Made by a program: the position numbers and the translations under genes. Below are positions 55,094-64,000 of a stretch of DNA of 64,000 bases, piece by piece. The notes beneath the pieces are model-generated. The model had not been told where the DNA came from and did not search any database. It saw nothing but the letters and a program-made list of their open reading frames with translations. The stretch comes from Bactrocera neohumeralis (taxonomy: Eukaryota; Arthropoda; Insecta; Diptera; Tephritidae), in assembly GCF_024586455.1 (NCBI RefSeq), contig NC_065921.1:42368574-42432573 (forward strand), given 5' to 3'. Position 1 is the first letter of the stretch, and every line of letters starts with the position of its first letter.

Positions 55094-55650
55094 ATACTTC
55101 TTATAAGCCTCCGCTAAAATAGCCTTTGATGCCCTCAGTGAATTTTCGTTTTTTTCGGTTTTGACACATGTTGTTGATCGTTTTCGAAACTACATTCATA
55201 ACCCAATGATTCAATTTGATGTATGAATGGTTCTTCCCTACTTTGTCCAGTATTTAAGTCATTTGGTGTCGATCATTGACACGCTTGATACCCAAAACAT
55301 TAACCAAAATGTGTTGAGTCGATCCAATAGAGAAGTTGAGATACTCGGCTATCTCTCTGACGTCAAAGGAACGATTTTCAAGTATTGCATACTTAATTTT
55401 TACGATAGTATCGCCAACAGTTAACAAAGGTGGATGGAAGACTTATATGAGGCAAGTTTTCGCTGACTTTACGACCTTCACTGAATACTTTGCGCCATTC
55501 AAATATTTGTGTTCGTGACAAAGTAAACTTCCAAAAATACTTCTACATATTTTTAGCTTTTCAAGCAAAGTTGTTGTGACATTTTTTTGTATGGTAAAAA
55601 TCACCAGACAGACTTTTCGTTTTGTAAACATTACAGGTACAGTTGGATGG
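55094..55650 (-). mobile_element. Mariner N-terminal and middle piece, right half of a split mariner
   Basis: From 55640 on the minus strand: MSQQLCL-type start, then FVTNTNIFEWRKVFSEGRKV with shifts (HTH), DTIVKIKYAILENRSFDVRE, IAEYLNFSIGSTQHILVNVL and GIKRVNDRHQMT. After a stop come an unclear catalytic part (KVGKNHSYIKLNHWVMNVVS) and FTEGIKGYFSGGL next to the transposon. Its C-terminus would continue at 51550 on the far side. Stops and a missing catalytic core make it inactive; it was probably already dead before it was split. Confidence 0.7.
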
Positions 55651-55739
55651 TTGCTCTTAATGAAGCTTCATTGATGTTCGCCATTAATGTAAAAAGCATA
55701 CACCTTCTTGTCAGGAGATTCTAATGAACACTGATTGAT

Positions 55740-56345
55740 CTGATCCTGATGTAACTTTTGGCGTTGCTCAATGTCAGTTTACACAGCCGTATTAGCTTTG
55801 CGAGGATACCAAGTTCAGACATAGGGGCATATCCTTTCCGCAGTTCCTTTCCGTGCTGTCGAAGACGGCGTTAATGGTGAAAATCTGGTCGATAGTACAT
55901 TTTCCAGGCCTGAAACCACACTGACAAGGTCCAATCAGTTTGCTGACGATGGGCTTCAACTTTCACACACTACGCTCGATAAGACCTTATATGCGATATT
56001 AAGGACGCTTTTCCCACCATAATTAGCGCAGATTGTAAGGTCAAACTTTTTGTGGATTGGACAAAGTACAGTGTTCTAATAGTATAGCATGCTTTCATCC
56101 AACCATATTCTACAAAGAAGCTGATGCATGCACCCTTTCAGTTCTTCGCTACGGTATTTGAATGGCTCGGCCGGCAGTCCATCAGCCCCTCCCACTTTGT
56201 TGTTCTTCATGCGGGTAAGTTGGGCAAAGAAACGTCTATTCCATTGTCACCGATTCGCCATCTTCCTTTGGGGGTTCAACAAGAGTATGCTCCGGTTTTG
56301 AAACTGTCTGTTAGTCGCCGCATCTTTTCGTAGAGTCTTCGCGCA
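55740..56345 (-). mobile_element. RTE-type retrotransposon relic, reverse transcriptase part
   Basis: Antisense phrases: 'CAGTTTACACAGCCGTATTA' and 'AATACCAAGTTCAGACA' (complement of SEFGIP...LIRLCKL), 'AAAATCTGGTCGATAGT' (complement of TIDQIF), 'CACTGACAAGGTCCAATCAG', 'TATGCGATATTAAGGACG' (LNIAYK), 'GCCGGCAGTCCATCAGC' (ADGLPA), 'CTGTTAGTCGCCGCATCTTT' (linker). The order fits a minus-strand element. Frame shifts throughout. Confidence 0.8.
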
Positions 56346-56419
56346 CTAATAAAACGAGTGGAAAGTTACGTGGCTAGTGGATTACCCGTGCATTGCTGCG
56401 ACTGAGCGTTTGCAGATCT

Positions 56420-57057
56420 TCTTCTTAATTGGCATAGACACCGCTTACGCGATTATAGCCGAGTTAACAACAGCGCGCCAGTCGTTTCTTCTTTTCGCTA
56501 CGTGGTGCCAATTGGATATTCCAAGCGAAGCCAGGTCCTTCTCCACTTGGTCCATCCAACGGAGTGGAGGTCTTCCTCTTCCTCTGCTTCCCCCGACGGG
56601 TACTGCGTCGAATACCTTCAGAGCTGGAGTGTTTTCGTCCATCCGGACAACATGACCTAGTCAGCGTATATCTCGTACAGCTCATCATTCCATCGAATGC
56701 GATATTCGCTGTGGCCAACGCGCAAAGGACCATAAATCTTTCGCAGAACCTTTCTCTCGAAAACTCGCAACGTCGACTCATCGGTTGCTGTCATCGTCCA
56801 AGCCTCTGCACCATATAGCAGGACGGGAATTATGAGCGACTTATAGAGTTTGGCTTTTGTTCCTCGAGGGAGGACTTTACTTTTCAATTGCCTACTCAGT
56901 CCGAAGTAGCACCTGTTGGAAAGAGCAATCCTATGTTGGATTTCCAGGCTGACATTGTTGGTGGTGTTTACGCTGGTTCCAAGATAGACGAAATTATCTA
57001 TAACTTCAAAGTTATGACTGTCAACGGTGACGTGAGAGAAAAGTCGCGAGTGCGACG
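56420..57057 (-). mobile_element. RTE-type retrotransposon, well-kept 3' third
   Basis: The minus-strand frame, open to 56657, gives SHVTVDSHNFEVIDNFVYLG, TSVNTTNNVSLEIQHRIALS, CYFGLSRQLKSKVLPRGTKA, LYKSLIIPVLLYGAEAWTMT, FERKVLRKIYGPLRVGHSEY and RIRWNDELYEIYAD. A short deletion then leads to frame 56642-56445: MDENTPALKVFDAVPVGGSR, GRGRPPLRWMDQVEKDLASL, then a stop and the 3' end AAGCGGTGTCTATGCC / AATTAAGAAGAAGATC. The catalytic domain is absent here, but a piece of reverse transcriptase lies next to it (55740-56345) in the same orientation but on the wrong side, so the element is rearranged. Confidence 0.88.
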
Positions 57058-57660
57058 AGTAAGGAAGGGCAAAGTTCGTATATGGAAGTTGGGGTAGTAT
57101 TGACCAGATTTTATTCCAATACCAACATACTATTAACATGTCACTTACCAAAAAACTTATCATATAGAGTAAAGTCAGTCGGATGATCGATAATCCTGAT
57201 ATTACTTCTATGGGAGTAAGTCAAGTATTCGCCAAAATTTATATATTTTAGGCACAAAAACACACAGTTATGAGTAAAACACGCTAGCTCATTTTCATTG
57301 AGATAACTTACATATTGGCCTATATTTGTGTACTGGAAACTGAACGAATCAAGTGGAATTTAAAATTGTGCAATGCAGGAAGTAGGCGTGGTTATTTTTC
57401 GATTTCACTCATTTTTACAACGCTACATAGGAATATGAAAAGAACCCCACGTACGAAATCGGTCGGTCGGATCGCGAGATACGGAATTTCTCCAAAAAGT
57501 TAGACCGGCCCTTATAAAGCGTTGTCATACCATCCCGACGGCAAATTTTTCCGTTTGTAGTGCATTTAGTTATTGATTAATCGCGCTTTTAGTCGTTTTG
57601 AACAGTACCGTTATATGGGGAGTGGTAAGAGAATTGGAGTAACCAGATAATAATTAATAT
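57056..57660 (-). repeat. Diverged relative of the hairpin-ended repeat
   Basis: Starts AGTAAGGAAGGGCAAAGTTC, like the end phrase of copies 1-3 in inverse orientation, but lacks the rest of the hairpin. Later it has GTAGGCGTGGTTATTTTTCG, 'GAAATCGGTCGGTCGGATCG', 'GCGAGATACGGAATTTCT' and 'GTTATATGGGGAGTGG', similar in layout to the family. It abuts the RTE relic directly. Confidence 0.5.
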
Positions 57661-58149
57661 TAAATATTTTCAAATTATTGGTAGTTCTATCGTGAGAGGA
57701 GGTGCTCCAAACAAAACATGTATCGATATTTATCTGGACGTTTCACTTCCTTCAGAAATTATTCACCTGTTCCGAACATATGTATAATTGTAATATTCGT
57801 CTACCTGAGACTGACGTAGTAATCTTTAAGCGAGGACATCGATATGTTCTAAGTGGAGTGCCTTTAAAAATCTTCGAAGTACTACAACCTTTTTGTGGAT
57901 TGTATTGTCTTTATTCTTGATGCTTCAAAACTTTGACATTGTACCTAATCTGCTCTGAACATACAAATGTATTGTTTGTATACCTGAGCCTGAGGTTAAC
58001 GCCTCCCCAACACTCGGTAGTCAGCCATAAATTCGCTACTTGCTACTAGTTTGTCGACAAAAATTGCACAAAGCTAGATGCGAATCTATAAAAGGTACGT
58101 AAAATATTACGGCAAGTGTAATTTCAATTTGACAACCAGACGCGCAAGA
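57661..58149. other. Spacer, no gene seen
   Basis: AT-rich. Two related phrases occur, 'CCGAACATATGTATAATTGT' (57772) and 'CTGAACATACAAATGTATTG' (57955), each followed by TA CCTGAG-like words: a degenerate duplication. Confidence 0.35.
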
Positions 58150-58640
58150 CCTAAGGATCGAGAAAAAATTCGCAACACAAGAACAATTTTCGACACCTAA
58201 TAAATCAAAAATGGAATTTGATACATTCTTCAACATTGATTTCTCAGGAGACGTATTTGCTTGCAGCACGCCGAAGGGACTAGAAAGAAACGCGTAAGAT
58301 TCACCGAAATAGTGCCACATATGATGATAGATGATCAGTGCCTGATGGATCAACGCAGAGAGAAGGAAAGCCCTCGAAAGACGATGAAGAACCACAACCA
58401 AAGCGAAGACGTGTAAATGAATCAGAACCGAAAGTTGAGTTTGACGTTGCCCACTTGGAAGAGGAGGATCCGGATGCAACCGTGATTTTTATGGTAGGAG
58501 ATCCGGATAATTACGATTTAGGAAGCTGCGAAGCAGACGAAGAAGAAGATGGATGTTAGTTCTTAGTTTTATTTACGAACTTATTTTATGTAAGTAATTT
58601 ATTTAGATTAAAAATAATTTGTAAATAAAATATATATCCT
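58150..58640 (+). pseudogene. Small acidic gene or pseudogene with RVRF motif, frames broken
   Basis: Begins at ATG 58211 in the fly-like context CAAAAATGG. Three reading frames succeed each other: MEFDTFFNIDFSGDVFACST (58211-), then GTRKKRVRFTEIVPHMMIDD (about 58276-58340), then PDGSTQREGKPSKDDEEPQP, KRRRVNESEPKVEFDVAHLE, EEDPDATVIFMVGDPDNYDL and an acidic end at TAG 58557. A poly(A) signal AATAAA lies at 58625. KKRVRF is of the RVxF type that docks protein phosphatase 1, and KRRR suggests nuclear entry; both are guesses from motif only. Two indels break the frame, unless a very short intron (GTAAGA donor at 58296) is used. I do not recognise the family. Confidence 0.42.
58625..58630 (+). 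terminator. Polyadenylation signal AATAAA
   Basis: AATAAA in TTTGTAAATAAAATATATA about 65 bp after the stop of the 58.2-kb frame; a second candidate is at 58676. Confidence 0.45.
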
Positions 58641-58908
58641 GATTGTTATACATATGTTGTAAATACTTTCTTGTTAAATAAAAAAAATACACAAATTGTT
58701 AATTTATATATAATTATACTCCTCTAAGGATTTATTTATTATATGTAATATCTCTAGCAATAATCTTGTGGAAGTTGTCGTAACAGCGGAACGTTGAAAA
58801 GTATCAGATATAGTTGGAGCTTTGGCTGGAAACAGGATCAGGTAATCTTCTTATCGTACAGTTTCAGGTTTGGCTTTCATTCGATTTTTGATTCACTAGA
58901 TTTTAAGC
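58641..58908. other. AT-rich spacer
   Basis: No frame or repeat recognised. Confidence 0.45.
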
Positions 58909-58933
58909 GGTGTCTACGCCAATTAAGAAGATT
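58909..58933 (+). mobile_element. RTE 3' terminus stub
   Basis: AAGCGGTGTCTACGCCAATT followed by AAGAAG: exactly the 3' end seen in the larger RTE copies, here as an isolated stub of about 25 bp. Confidence 0.65.
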
Positions 58934-58989
58934 TCTGGAGGAAAATGAATAGACTTCTCTGAGGTTTGCAATCACAAATATTCATCGAA

Positions 58990-59925
58990 AAGCTGATCCA
59001 TTTCGGAGTTCTCTATTTTGTTTTTAACAAAAGAATGAAACCTCAAATTTAATGGGAAATGTCGAAAAACATACTTTGGCATTTATTTTTAGAAGATTAT
59101 CTCTTTCTGCGGCTATGTCTCAGATGGTCCATCCGTTGGGTCCAATTTTCGATGGCACGTTTAAACATTTCGACTGGTAACTGGCGAATGACACGCGTGA
59201 TGTTTTGCTTCAAGACCTGAATTGTCCGCATAGTCTTTCGACTTTACATATCCCCACCGGAAAAACGGTGTGATATCACACGATCTTGGTAGCCAAACGA
59301 CCGGCACAAAACGTCAAATTATCTGCTCACTGAAGTGTTCTCTCAATAAATCCATTGATTGACGCGATGTGTGGAAAGTGACGCTGTCTTGTTGAAGTCA
59401 AATCTCGGCGAGATCACGAGCTTTAATTGGTTGGTTATCATGGCGCGATATGGACCGATGATTCTGCCGGCCCACAAACCACACCAAATCGTTGTTTTTT
59501 CTGACGAAATGGCAGCTCTTGAATCTCTTCAAGTCATTCTACACGTCAGTCCGAGTTGATGCCAACGGCGTCGAATCCAAGCTCCGCAGTCTTCATGTAC
59601 ACTCTCAGCTATGGCTGCTATATTTTCTTCCCTACGTTCTGGACATGGACGGTCGAATATTATCCGATAATGAATGCTGCGTCTCAAGATTGGAAATGAT
59701 GTTGAGAATAGTACGCTAGGTAGGCCGATTATGTGGACCATAAGTTGAGCGAAGCGCGGAACACATTTGTTAAAGAACGTGAATTTCCGTAATAAAGTCG
59801 AACTATTTGTAAACGTTGTTGAGGTGTCAATTATGAAATGCCAAACAGTACTGAACAAAAATCACATGACAGCTTGACACGACTCACTCGTGATTTGTTA
59901 AAAAATGGCTATTGAGTTTTTAGTT
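58990..59925 (-). mobile_element. Tc1/mariner-superfamily relic (copy H, 'GGTGATCC' family)
   Basis: The left end CTGATCCATTTCGGAG resembles copies B and C. On the minus strand, from 59858 leftwards: degraded start, RPCPERREENIAAIAESVHE, DCGAWIRRRWHQLGLTCRMT (HTH part), then a jump to a QELPFRQKKQRFG-like stretch and GLWAGRIIGPYRAMI near 59450-59490. Then come DLAEI-like sequence near the second Asp and PKIV-type phrases near 59280. It lacks the FSDEAHF box. Inactive. Confidence 0.75.
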
Positions 59926-61029
59926 TTGAGTCGTTCTCGAGAATTTGTACATCTTTATATAAAGAAGAAAGACTTGAAAACCCGATGCTTTTTAGTTCCT
60001 CATTCAAAAGTCGGGTTCTACTACAAGGGCAGCACCAGTATTCTTGTCTTGGGCAGCTTTGCTCGCCTCGCCGTCGCTTCGTACTTAATCTGTTTCACGA
60101 CGATAAATTCTGTTAAAATATTGCACCTACATTACGTTGTAACTCTCCGTTATTCGAACTTCATCTTTTCGTTGATACTTTTTTCTTTGCCAAACACACT
60201 TTTCTCACTTCCGAATAAAACTATAGCACATAGTACATATGTAATTTGGGGTTACTTTCATTCAGTATATAAATACATACACACAGACCTATGTTGCCTC
60301 ATTCACCCAACCATATGCTATACCCACATTCGTTGGGGTAAAAACAACAACTTTGCGGTTATGGTCATGGTGCGATAAGACCCAGGACACGAGCGCTGTG
60401 CGGCGCGTTTATTGAATTTTAAATATGTTACTTGTTGTTCGATAAGCTCGGCGAGCAAGTGACTTATGATTTGAGTACTTATGGGAGTAAATTTGTTTCA
60501 AGAGGGGAGATAAAGGAATTACACGACATGACTTTTCGGGTATTACAAGTGTAATAAATGCCAGCCACAATTGAGTGCGAATGTGGGTGCGTGAAAAGAA
60601 AGTGGGGAAAGGCATGGGAAGTAAGCGATTGGGGATATTACGCAAAGAGATTTGATAAATATTTTTATGTTGGAATTGGGTAAATGGCTTCTTATTGATT
60701 TTCGAAATTATGGAAAATACGATTTTTATATGTCAATAAAACTTTAAGGACTTAAAGAAGATATAATAAGAATTGATTTAAGAATGTCTTTATAGAAACA
60801 ATGTTTTGATATTTGCAAATCTGAAATCTTAGCAGAACGGTTTCATTTGCACAACTTAATGCTGCTATTACAAGCTCGAATCTCCACTCTAATGGTCTTG
60901 ATAACACGATTTGTCTCCATTAAGTTAAATTGACTCCAGATTCATTCAAATATGGCAAACTCTCATATAAACCATTGTTAGTATTAGATACTTTTTTGAT
61001 TCCTACGCCTGTACTCTTCTCTCTATCTA
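59926..61029. other. Spacer, no gene recognised
   Basis: A 157-codon plus frame (59905-60378) begins inside transposon copy H and has no recognisable domain, so I reject it as a gene. The rest is AT-rich. Confidence 0.4.
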
Positions 61030-61445
61030 TTCTATTCTAAAGAAATGACCTAATGCCAGATGGAGGTTCAGTTTAATTTGAGGTGAAAAATTCTTCACAC
61101 AGGGCGTCCACATTTTTTGCGAACTTTAAAAGCAACTTGATGTCTAATTTGATACTTTTTTCAGTACTTAGAACTCCGAATCTCCTAGATACTTGAGTCG
61201 AGTTCTAGATAGATAAAGCTGGACAAAAGCGTAGGAGGTGTTACAGCGTTTCTCTCGTGTTAACTTCTCTGCATTTTCTGCATATATCGTTAGAAGTCAG
61301 CGAGTTTTCCTAAGGTCTAATCCACCTGTCAGCTCTTTCGCCACGACTGGCACTTCTGGCAATCTCATCAGCTGCTTCTTTTCCGGGAAGCCAGTATACC
61401 CGTATATGTAGCCACTTTCCGGCAGCCACTACATCTGCTGCTTCC
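61030..61445 (-). mobile_element. Non-LTR retrotransposon RNase H and Cys/His tail relic
   Basis: On the minus strand: AAGKWLHIRVYWLPGKEAAD, EIARSASRGERADRWIRP, a stop, then ENSLTSNDICRKCREVNTRE, a stop, and HLLRLCPALS, later KLLLKFAKNVDAL-like sequence. W.PG...ADE.A is the end of an RNase H; C-x2-C-x10-H-x4-C is the tail box, as at 28.6 kb. It belongs to a different retroelement type than the neighbouring RTE part, with a sharp junction between 61445 and about 61500. Confidence 0.75.
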
Positions 61446-61559
61446 ATGCTTCTAAGAACATTCTCTGACATAATACGATGTGAGAACCGGTCTTGAGACA
61501 GCAGTGCAAGTCGAGTAGAAAATGAATGATTGCAGTTCCTCGACGTAAACCTTTCTTGT

Positions 61560-62118
61560 GTTTGTTGACGTGAGTTTTTCGCTGGACAGAGGCGGGGGCG
61601 AATCTTGGCTGCAACAAGATAGTGATCCAAGTCGATGTTAGGACCTTGGAGCTTACGCACGTCTAAAGCACTTGAGACGAATCTTACGTCTATCACAACA
61701 TGATCGATCTGGTTGGTAGCTTGATGAATTTTCCTATCTGGAATCTAGAACTACAAATAACCTTATTTAGGGTCCCGGCTAAATCGATCAGCCTCAACCC
61801 ATTCAGGGATGTTTCCACGTGGAAGCTGTATTTACTGACTGTTGTGCCAAAGATACCTTCCTTGCCCACCCTGGCGTTAAAGTCGCCAAGCACGATTTTG
61901 ACATCGTGCAGCTCTCATAGGTGTCTCTAGGCGCACTTAGAAACATCTTTGCTCATATCGTCCTTCTCTTCCTTTGGGGCGGTGGCGTTAATCATAATCA
62001 GCGATATGTTCAAGAACTTTGCTTTGATGCGGATTGTGGCTAGATGTTCATTTACCAGGGTGAATGCCAGGATTCGTGGTTGACAAATCACATAACCAGT
62101 AAGAGGAGCTGGACCCAA
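61560..62118 (-). mobile_element. RTE-type retrotransposon relic, endonuclease domain
   Basis: The minus strand in three frames: 62118-61927 with RILAFTLVNEHLATIRIKAK, FLNISLIMINATAPKEEKDD; then 61893-61693 with LGDFNARVGKEGIFGTTVSK, GLRLIDLAGTLNKVICSSRF; then from 61696 MIDVRFVSSALDVRKLQGPN, IDLDHYLVAAKIRPRLCPAK. GDFNAR and the D-H pair of LDHYLV are catalytic boxes of the APE-type endonuclease. Nearly the whole domain is here, with two frame shifts. The reverse transcriptase does not follow. Confidence 0.85.
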
Positions 62119-63424
62119 GAACTACAGAGCAAGGTGTTTGCACCAATTATGTAAATATTTATAAAGATGTATATTATTTTTAATAACGGTGACTAAACGT
62201 TATTACGGTAAATAATGTAGATTAAAAGAAATATTTATGAACTGTTGGGTAAATTTCTGAAAGAAAAAAATTAAATAGAAGCATAAAGCGAAAATGCAGA
62301 ACAACAAAAACAAACAGCATCAAATCAGCCCCCTGAGCAAAATAACTCAATTTATAAATGGTCAATAAGGCGGAAAGCGCGCTGTGACCACTTACCAGCT
62401 GCACACTGTTATGTGTGTGTAATAGTACCGGCATTAGACGGTGTTTGCTTGTTGCCGTTGGAAAACTGTCGATTGGCCGCCGCTTGACTGACTAAACTGA
62501 CTAACTGGTAGCCACTTAATGGCGCTGACTGCAACAACGTTTTAACCGACTCGACCAACGGCTTCGGCGCGCAACTAATCGCTGGGCGGTCAAGTCACCT
62601 CGTAAAATTTTATCTATAATGGCCACTGAAGACTCGGCGTTGGCCGGTTTGGTTTTACGTGGTGAATGGAAATTCGTGGACACCAAACGGCAAGCCTGCT
62701 CAGCCACAAATATACATAGGTATATAGTACATGTACATATATAAATATATATGGTGCATCGGTGTGCGCTGAAATGTGACTGTCTCAGCGCTCCATGAAG
62801 CTGTATTTATGTATACGTATAACTGCACAGTAATTATATATTTTGTTATGTGATATAATTAAAGCGAACCAGTAGCGATTGCCGGTTGCTCGTTTGATAG
62901 CAAAATCATGATTTGGTGATTTGTAGTGAATTGGTTTTATTAAACGATTGTATGGTGCATATCTACACATTGAATGCATAACTTTAGTATACATATATAG
63001 TAATTAGTCTAATATAATGTTTGTTAGCTGAAAATATTGAGATCGGCGTGCTCTGTAAACTCTGTAATTAAAATCGCGTTTAAGTCTTGTAAATATTGCA
63101 TTGACTTCAAAACTTTTGTTGGAACAAAATGGTGGAAAACAATAAAGCGAGCGTTTGAATAAGAGATATTCCGTTTTTAAGTAGAATTTAATGAACTTGG
63201 AGTGAATTACGACGCAATGATCAAATCTCCAAATCTTACTAAAGTATCAACCAGTCTGATTAGACTCTATCAATTAAAGTCAACTATGAATAACAACTCA
63301 GCATGAGGAATCTCTACGAATCCCTAATACACTCTACTTTACTTAATGTACGTAGGTTGCTATATATATTTCTGGCCTAATAATGTAAATGGGCATATTT
63401 ATCAACGAAAATGTTTTTTTTTGT
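62119..63424. other. Low-repeat spacer, no gene recognised
   Basis: A 63-codon minus frame at 62707-62516 (Arg/Ser-rich) has no known domain. ATATATAAATATATATGG near 62735. GC-richer between 62380 and 62700. Probably host non-coding DNA. Confidence 0.4.
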
Positions 63425-63955
63425 TTTTTTTTATTTATTTTTTTTCGTCGATTGCTGTTTTGTTTTGGGCTCATACGCATAGATCCATGATACGACCTGT
63501 GACGATCTTATAAACGTCTTTTGAAGCACCGCGATCGTATTTTTTCAGCATTTCTCTACACCAATCCACACGAGCCTTTTTTTGAGCGATTGTCAAATTG
63601 TGCGGGATCCAACGAGAACAAACCTTTTTTACGGCGAATGTATGCTGGTGGGAGAAATGCATAGGCATGCCTCTATCTGAAGGTATATTACATGACGGTC
63701 TTGCATTATCAGTTCACGTACGGCATCGATGTTTTCTGGCACAACGGCTGTTTTTGGACGACCTTCACGGAATTCGTCTTTGAGCGAGCGTCGACCACGA
63801 TTGAATTCGTTGTACTAGTTTTTCACAGTGCTATAAGATGGTCCTTCATAGCCATACAAAGATCTTAGTTCATCGATTATCTCTTGTCGTAATAATCCAC
63901 GTCGAAAGTTGTGAAAAATTATCGCACGAAAATGTCCACGAGTTAATTCCATTTT
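63425..63955 (-). mobile_element. Mariner (DD34D) transposase N-terminal half, truncated
   Basis: From ATG 63952 on the minus strand: MELTRGHFRAIIFHNFRRGL, LRQEIIDELRSLYGYEGPSY, STVKN, a TAG stop, YNEFNRGRRSLKDEFREGRP, KTAVVPENIDAVRELIMQDR. A shift follows, then frame 63668-63471: FAVKKVCSRWIPHNLTIAQK, KARVDWCREMLKKYDRGASK, DVYKIVTG. The first-Asp box (GDESWIYAYEP) is spoiled by an indel at about 63485, and after KTKQQS-like sequence the copy ends in a poly-T run (63415-63447). Only the helix-turn-helix half is left. Confidence 0.85.
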
Positions 63956-64000
63956 TTGGCCGAGATGAATTTTTTAATTCCCTGTAAATAAAACAATTCA

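Noticed and set aside
59905..60378. 157-codon plus frame
   Set aside because: Starts inside the end of transposon copy H and runs into AT-rich spacer; no known motif.

Overview
This is nuclear DNA from an insect, most probably a higher fly and quite possibly a tephritid fruit fly. The inference rests on four things. The DNA is AT-rich with many CAA/TTG runs. It carries mariner-family and RTE-type relics of the kinds common in fly genomes. It has a 43-nt piece that matches, from memory, the start of the Drosophila 5S rRNA. The one intron visible is 74 bp with fly-like GT...AG borders. Species cannot be fixed from the sequence alone. I see no bacterial operons, CRISPR, tRNA gene or LTR-retroelement pol.

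The window is gene-poor and full of old mobile elements. The main groups are: (1) RTE-type (BovB-like) non-LTR retrotransposon fragments, both strands, at about 2.4-3.5, 4.8, 13.3-14.0, 14.8-15.6, 29.6-30.9, 31.95-32.35, 32.6-33.0, 35.5-36.6, 43.8-44.3, 47.2-47.6, 55.7-57.06 and 61.6-62.1 kb, several sharing one 3' terminus with an AAG tail; (2) 3' ends of RNase H-bearing non-LTR elements at 16.3-16.7, 25.7-26.9, 28.5-28.9 and 61.0-61.4 kb, two with CCTAA-type tails; (3) Tc1/mariner-superfamily relics, including two nearly full-length copies with terminal inverted repeats and TA flanks (37866-38911, 41569-42628), and several DD34D mariner pieces; (4) three long non-coding repeats (6809-7691, 12081-13152, 49719-50782) that begin and end with hairpins, plus diverged fragments.

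The centrepiece is a nearly intact DNA transposon at 51553-55089. It has long terminal inverted repeats, a likely 4-bp GTAC target duplication, a spliced transposase-like gene with one late frameshift, and, just inside its right end, the first 43 nt of 5S rRNA. It appears to have landed in a decayed mariner, pieces of which lie on both sides.

Likely host sequence is limited. Stretches with few recognised repeats (about 9.3-11.0, 16.8-19.4, 20.6-22.4, 38.9-41.5, 42.6-43.8, 44.3-46.4, 50.8-51.4 and 62.1-63.4 kb) look like intergenic, intronic or 5' UTR DNA with CAA/CAG microsatellites. Weak gene candidates are a broken acidic reading frame with an RVRF motif and AATAAA at 58.2-58.6 kb, a 59-codon frame at 21781, and a 48-codon acidic frame at 44805. 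No complete host gene could be recognised.
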